Source: an uncultured Chloroflexota bacterium (GTDB taxonomy: Bacteria; Chloroflexota; Anaerolineae; Anaerolineales; Villigracilaceae). From it: 20,953 nt of DNA. Every line of letters starts with the position of its first letter. The stretch's first letter is position 1. Below the pieces are notes generated by a model, which saw only the letters and a list, made by a program, of their open reading frames with translations, did no database searches and had not been told where the DNA came from. The translations under genes and the position numbers were made by a program. Shown piece by piece: positions 17,533 through 20,953 of the stretch. The stretch is taken from assembly GCA_903837815.1 (NCBI GenBank), contig CAILWD010000089.1, positions 1 to 20,953 on the forward strand, read 5' to 3'.

Positions 17533-19447
17533 GTTCACCTCTTCCTTCTGCCTTCCACCATAAGGTAACCCGAGCGCCCCGTTCAGGCGCGGATCGAATC
17601 TCGATTCGTCCGCGAATGTGTTCGGCGCGCGCGTTCATGATCTGCAAACCAAAATGCCCGTTCGGGGCGGGCTGGGATGAATCGAATCCGCGACCGTTAT
17701 CTTCGACTGCCACAAAATTTTCTTCGCCGCGCCTGCCTGCAAACACGCTCACCTTCCGCGCCTGAGCGTGACGGGCTGAGTTGATCAACGCCTCGCGCAC
17801 GATGTTGATGACCTGCTCGGCGGTGGCGGGAGAACATTGAGGCGCAGAATCAGGCTCGGGTTGCCAGACCAGTTCAAAGTCATGTTGTGAGGCGATCTCA
17901 TCCAGCGCAGCACGCAGGCGGGTGTACAAATCCTGCGAGGGCGGTTCTTCCATCAAACGATTGATGGCGCGGCGGACGTCGCTGGTGGCTTTGTTGATTG
18001 TCTCGCGAGTTTTGCCAAGATGATCCAGCGCCGCGCCTTTCTTTCCATTGGAAAGAAATTCGACAACCTGGTCGGTCATCAATCCAAGATAACTAAGCGT
18101 CTGCCCAAGCCCATCGTGCATTTCTGCGGCAACGCGGCGGCGTTCTTCAAGGGTTGCCACGCGCTCGGCTTGCGCGAACAGCCGCGCGTTTTCCAATGCA
18201 ATCGCGGCGACGTTTGCCAGTTTGGTTAACATCTCGGCAGACTCATTTGCGAATTGATTCTGCGCGGGGCTGCCCACGCACAACGCGCCGATAACGCGGT
18301 CGCCAATGCGCAGCGGAGCCGCGAGATGGCTGGCGCGATATTCATCCGAAAGCATACGGCATCCGCCATTGCAGGATTCCGAACCGCAGATCATGGTGTG
18401 GTCACTTGCCAGCACCGCCAGTGCAAATTGCTCATCGGTCGGCATCACCTTGCCCACAATCGCATGTTGCGGTCCGCTCAATGCCTGAAGTTTCAGCCAA
18501 TGCTGGTTTTCATCGACGAGGCACAACGAAGCCACCTCGCCGCCCAACAAGATGCGCGCCTTTTCGGTAACAGAGTTCAACACCTGTTGAATGTCGAGCC
18601 GCGACGAAATCTCACGGCTGACTTGATTCAGCGTTTCAAGTTCCTGCGTGCGCTGGGCAACACGCTGCTCCAACTCTGCGTTCCATTGGATGAGTTCGAC
18701 GCGGGCGGATTGAAGACTGAGCCGCATATCGTCGAACGCCTGCGACAAAACCCGCATCTCTTCGGGACCCTGAACCTGCACCGCCCCATCGAGCTGATTC
18801 TTCCCGAGTCTTTTTGCCGCCACGCCTAACGCCAGAAGCGGCTTCAACAGGGACCGCCGCGTAATCCACGCGCCGACCGCCAGCAGCGCCAGCGCGGAAA
18901 TTAAAAATACAAATTGAATCAGGCGCAGGCGGTTCACCTTTGCAATCGAAGCGGCTTCGTACAAACGCACGACCGCGTCTGTTTTTTGAACCAGAATTTT
19001 TGATTGGATTCCAAGGTCGTCTTGCAGCAAACCCGACTCGGACGGCGAAGCGGCAATGGTTCCCAACATGGAACGGTATTGAAGCCAGTTCGATTCCATA
19101 TCTTGCAACGCGGCTAAAATCTGCGGGTCGCGCGTCGCTGGCAGGCTGGCGATACCCTCCTCCAGGTATGGAGCCTCTCCCCCGTTTTGCAAAGCGGATA
19201 AAGTTTCGCCGAACATCCGCTCCGACTCGCGCAATTCCCCCAGCGCGGACTCATCCCCGCCCTGCAATTGAAGCGCAAGGCGGGTCATCTGCTGGATCAA
19301 CATCCGCTGACGCCCCGCAAGGTTGATTACAAGCGCGTCCTGTTGCTGAGTCTGCAAACCCCAAAAGGTCAGGCTCGCAGAAACACCGACAAGCAAAACG
19401 AATGTGGTGAGCAGGATGACCAGTTGAACTTGAAGACGCTGTAACAT
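17504..19447 (-). CDS. narX: NarX-like sensor histidine kinase (PilJ-type sensor, HAMP, GAF)
   Basis: A 647-residue membrane sensor. A first helix (about 8-30) is followed by a periplasmic helical sensor with the P-box-like NLAGRQRMLIQQM (42-54), where Arg48 matches the nitrate-binding Arg of NarX. A second helix (about 176-195) leads to HAMP (196-250), a coiled coil (250-280), a GAF domain (about 285-420), the HisKA_3 box EERRRVAAEMHDGLGQ with His444, and an ATPase domain with VEDNGRGF (581-588) and GHFGLQIM. The GAF domain has CGSESCNGGC (354-363), a possible metal or redox site. The ATG at 19447 has no good Shine-Dalgarno. Ligand nitrate or nitrite is inferred from the P-box and the nar neighbours. 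Confidence 0.85.
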   Translation of the reverse strand: MLQRLQVQLVILLTTFVLLVGVSASLTFWGLQTQQQDALVINLAGRQRMLIQQMTRLALQLQGGDESALGELRESERMFGETLSALQNGGEAPYLEEGIASLPATRDPQILAALQDMESNWLQYRSMLGTIAASPSESGLLQDDLGIQSKILVQKTDAVVRLYEAASIAKVNRLRLIQFVFLISALALLAVGAWITRRSLLKPLLALGVAAKRLGKNQLDGAVQVQGPEEMRVLSQAFDDMRLSLQSARVELIQWNAELEQRVAQRTQELETLNQVSREISSRLDIQQVLNSVTEKARILLGGEVASLCLVDENQHWLKLQALSGPQHAIVGKVMPTDEQFALAVLASDHTMICGSESCNGGCRMLSDEYRASHLAAPLRIGDRVIGALCVGSPAQNQFANESAEMLTKLANVAAIALENARLFAQAERVATLEERRRVAAEMHDGLGQTLSYLGLMTDQVVEFLSNGKKGAALDHLGKTRETINKATSDVRRAINRLMEEPPSQDLYTRLRAALDEIASQHDFELVWQPEPDSAPQCSPATAEQVINIVREALINSARHAQARKVSVFAGRRGEENFVAVEDNGRGFDSSQPAPNGHFGLQIMNARAEHIRGRIEIRSAPERGARVTLWWKAEGRGEHGTSPRIDG

Positions 19448-19457
19448 GGGGTTGGCG

Positions 19458-19489
19458 AAAAATCCTTGCGAGAGGATTTTTCAATTATA
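19458..19489 (-). promoter_or_regulatory. Promoter of narXL with a dyad at the start site
   Basis: A perfect -10 hexamer TATAAT lies at 19489-19484 on the minus strand; no good -35 is seen at the usual distance. The predicted start is near 19477. A 9-bp inverted repeat (AAAAATCCT and AGGATTTTT, 6-nt loop, 19458-19481) covers this start, a place where a repressor could bind; as RNA the hairpin would be incomplete. Confidence 0.5.
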
Positions 19490-19952
19490 CCTGCTACGCG
19501 TTAAGAATCTGGCGGGAGGCAAGAGCGCTCTTTGGAGTCTGGTGTGGTTTCCGTTCAATGGAAAGAAAAAAGCCGCCCTTTGCAGATGTCATTGAAAAGT
19601 GGAAAGCGCCGCATTTTAATACATTGACCAAATAAGACTTTTTCACAATCGCAATCGGATCTGTCCGTCGGGGTACATATCTGGTATACGGGTATAATTT
19701 CGCCCCACATTGAACCACATTTAATACATACCACACCCTGCCCCCATATATGGAGATAGGGTGCCAAGAACAGAATAAAACTCTCCATATAGCTGAATGA
19801 TCGTATACGGAAATGGAATTTCTCTCATAAACGATCATGCCGCACTGCTCTACTTGGGAGTGCGTACTTAATGAAAAAAATGCTTTGATAATCCTTTCTC
19901 AGGATTGTCAAAGCGTTATCCTTTTATAAGCTGCTCATTACAGCCGAGCTAT
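19490..19952. other. AT-rich intergenic stretch without a confident gene
   Basis: About 460 nt between the narX promoter and the insertion sequence. Open frames on the minus strand (19494-19838 and 19555-19788) lack a Shine-Dalgarno and look unlike real proteins, although the second encodes a Cys-rich stretch (CIKCG, CDC, GQC). Several inverted repeats are present: TATATGGAG with CTCCATATA near 19749 and 19783, and ATGATCGT with ACGATCAT near 19798 and 19830. A plus-strand TATAAT is at about 19692. A small RNA or a decayed gene is possible. Confidence 0.4.
19882..19914 (-). terminator. Leftward Rho-independent terminator
   Basis: A 14-bp stem (GCTTTGATAATCCT at 19882-19895 and AGGATTGTCAAAGC at 19901-19914, one G-T wobble) with a 5-nt loop. 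On the minus strand it is followed by ATTTTTTTC. It would end a transcript coming from the right, where the insertion sequence now lies. The gene it served must be beyond the window or broken by the insertion. Confidence 0.7.
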
Positions 19953-19984
19953 GTGATACGTCATACCCTGCAAGACACTTTGTT
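19953..19984 (+). repeat. Left terminal inverted repeat of the IS
   Basis: These 32 nt are the exact reverse complement of 20922-20953. They end 31 nt before the transposase start and probably overlap its promoter region. Confidence 0.95.
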
Positions 19985-20015
19985 GTAATATTAAAGGTGT
20001 GAATAGGAGAGACGT

Positions 20016-20918
20016 ATGAACAAAAAGGATAGAGAGGAATTGGATGTAAGGTTCAAAATAGTTGTACTTGATTTTGCAGATGCGTTTAGCGTTACAAAAT
20101 CTTGTCGGGAGTTTAATGTTGCTCGTTCAACATTTTATCGTTGGAAACAAAAATACGATAAAGAAGGGCGATTTGGATTGTACAGAAAAAAGCCTATCGC
20201 TTATAACCATCCATGCAAGACAGATCATGAAATTATAGACAAGATTCTGGAGATTCGGCAGGAGTACCAAATGGGTGCCTTACGGATCAAATATTACCTA
20301 GAGCGTTATCACGGAGTCCAAATTTCAGAATCTACTATTAGCAGGACATTGAAAACTTATGGGGTAAATAAGCTTCCCAAGACGGCCCCAAAACGTGCTA
20401 TCCATTCCAAGCGCTATGCCAAAAAGGTGCCAGGGCACCATATTCAAGTAGATGTGAAGTTTTTGTGGCTGAAAAACAGCGCGGGGAAAGCAGTGAAGCG
20501 CTTCCAATACACAGCCATTGATGATGCAACGCGTATTCGGGCGCTCCAAATTTTTCCAAAACATGACCAAAACAGTGCGATCAAGTTCATAGAGTATGTT
20601 GTTGAGAAATTCCCTTTCCGTATCCACACAATCAGAACTGATCGCGGCCACGAGTTTCAAGCTCGTTTTCACTGGTATGTTGAAGATATCGGGATTCAGC
20701 ATGTATATATAAAACCGCGCACCCCACAACTCAATGGCAAGGTTGAGCGGTCGCACAGGACAGATCAAATGGAGTTCTATCAGTTGCTGACTTACACTGA
20801 TGATGTCGACTTAAACACAAAATTGCAGGCTTGGGAAAATTTCTATAACTACGATAGGCCTCATCTGGCGCTTGATGGTAAAACTCCTTATGAAATGATG
20901 AAGTCTCTCTTAAAATAA
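20016..20918 (+). CDS. IS481-family transposase (DDE)
   Basis: A 300-residue transposase. The N-terminus has a helix-turn-helix (about 12-45, SVTKSCREFNVARSTFYRWK) and a second helical DNA-binding part (about 70-115). The rve-type integrase core has Asp146 (IQVDVKFLW), Asp209 (RTDRGHEF) and Glu244 (QLNGKVERSH), the DDE triad with the typical 34-residue gap from D to E. The end NYDRPHLALDGKTPYEMM is typical of IS481 and IS3 relatives. AGGAGA 5 nt before the ATG gives the start. Base composition is more AT-rich than the nar genes, in line with transfer. It ends 3 nt before the right inverted repeat. Confidence 0.95.
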   Translation: MNKKDREELDVRFKIVVLDFADAFSVTKSCREFNVARSTFYRWKQKYDKEGRFGLYRKKPIAYNHPCKTDHEIIDKILEIRQEYQMGALRIKYYLERYHGVQISESTISRTLKTYGVNKLPKTAPKRAIHSKRYAKKVPGHHIQVDVKFLWLKNSAGKAVKRFQYTAIDDATRIRALQIFPKHDQNSAIKFIEYVVEKFPFRIHTIRTDRGHEFQARFHWYVEDIGIQHVYIKPRTPQLNGKVERSHRTDQMEFYQLLTYTDDVDLNTKLQAWENFYNYDRPHLALDGKTPYEMMKSLLK

Positions 20919-20921
20919 AAG

Positions 20922-20953
20922 ACAAAGTGTCTTGCAGGGTATGACGTATCACA
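20922..20953 (+). repeat. Right terminal inverted repeat of the IS
   Basis: An exact 32-nt inverted copy of 19953-19984, ending with the last base of the window. The clean cut at an IS end suggests a contig break at a multi-copy repeat. Confidence 0.95.

Larger units (their letters stand above)
19953..20953 (+). mobile_element. Complete IS481-like insertion sequence, 1001 bp
   Basis: The element is bounded by perfect 32-bp terminal inverted repeats (19953-19984 and 20922-20953) starting with TGTGATACGTCATACC. It carries one transposase gene. Length, TGT ends and a single DDE open frame fit the IS481 family. The right terminus is the last base of the window, so the target-site duplication cannot be checked. 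Ends and gene look intact, so it is probably active or recent. Confidence 0.92.

Noticed and set aside
19494..19838. Minus-strand open frames in the AT-rich stretch, one rich in Cys.
   Set aside because: No Shine-Dalgarno and no coherent protein pattern; kept only as a note under the intergenic stretch.

Overview
The window looks like the chromosome of an anaerobic or facultative bacterium, most likely a member of the Chloroflexota (Anaerolineae-like). This placement is an inference from gene content and protein style (cytoplasm-facing NarG, a lipoprotein cytochrome c ahead of it, an FmdE homologue, short four-helix membrane proteins, Anaerolineae-type intergenic hairpin repeats); no rRNA or other phylogenetic marker is present. 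Nearly the whole window is one nitrate-respiration and reactive-nitrogen island, read mostly on the minus strand.

Right half. A PilJ/NarX-type sensor kinase and a NarL-type response regulator (19447 down to 16882) end at a palindromic terminator. A nar operon follows on the same strand: membrane-anchored monoheme cytochrome c, narG, narH, narJ, narI, a SLAC1/TehA-type anion channel and an FmdE-like protein (16665 down to 7884). All catalytic ligands of NarG, NarH and NarI are in place. No NarK is present, so the SLAC1 protein is the only candidate nitrate/nitrite route seen here. The spacers in front of narG and narH contain hairpins.

Middle. Two tandem, related four-helix membrane proteins on the plus strand (7106-7906) converge on fmdE. 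Divergent from them is a three-gene minus-strand unit: a conserved hypothetical, a VOC/glyoxalase protein and a Crp/Fnr regulator without an Fe-S cysteine set (DNR-like). Next comes a hemerythrin/DUF2249 pair whose promoter has a Crp/Fnr box centred at exactly -41.5 from a predicted start site. This suggests a local NO- or oxygen-responsive circuit.

Left part. A small cupin, a REC-like protein that has lost its phospho-acceptor site, a second hemerythrin, a winged-helix-like protein, an alpha/beta hydrolase and a UbiE-like methyltransferase. The pseudo-receiver gene is preceded by a DNA block that also lies just upstream of the nar operon, so the two units may share control. A 20-codon relic of a second copy of the winged-helix gene sits just in front of the methyltransferase.

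Right end. An AT-richer stretch without a confident gene carries a strong leftward terminator. It is followed by a complete 1001-bp IS481-like insertion sequence with perfect 32-bp terminal inverted repeats, whose right end is the last base of the window.
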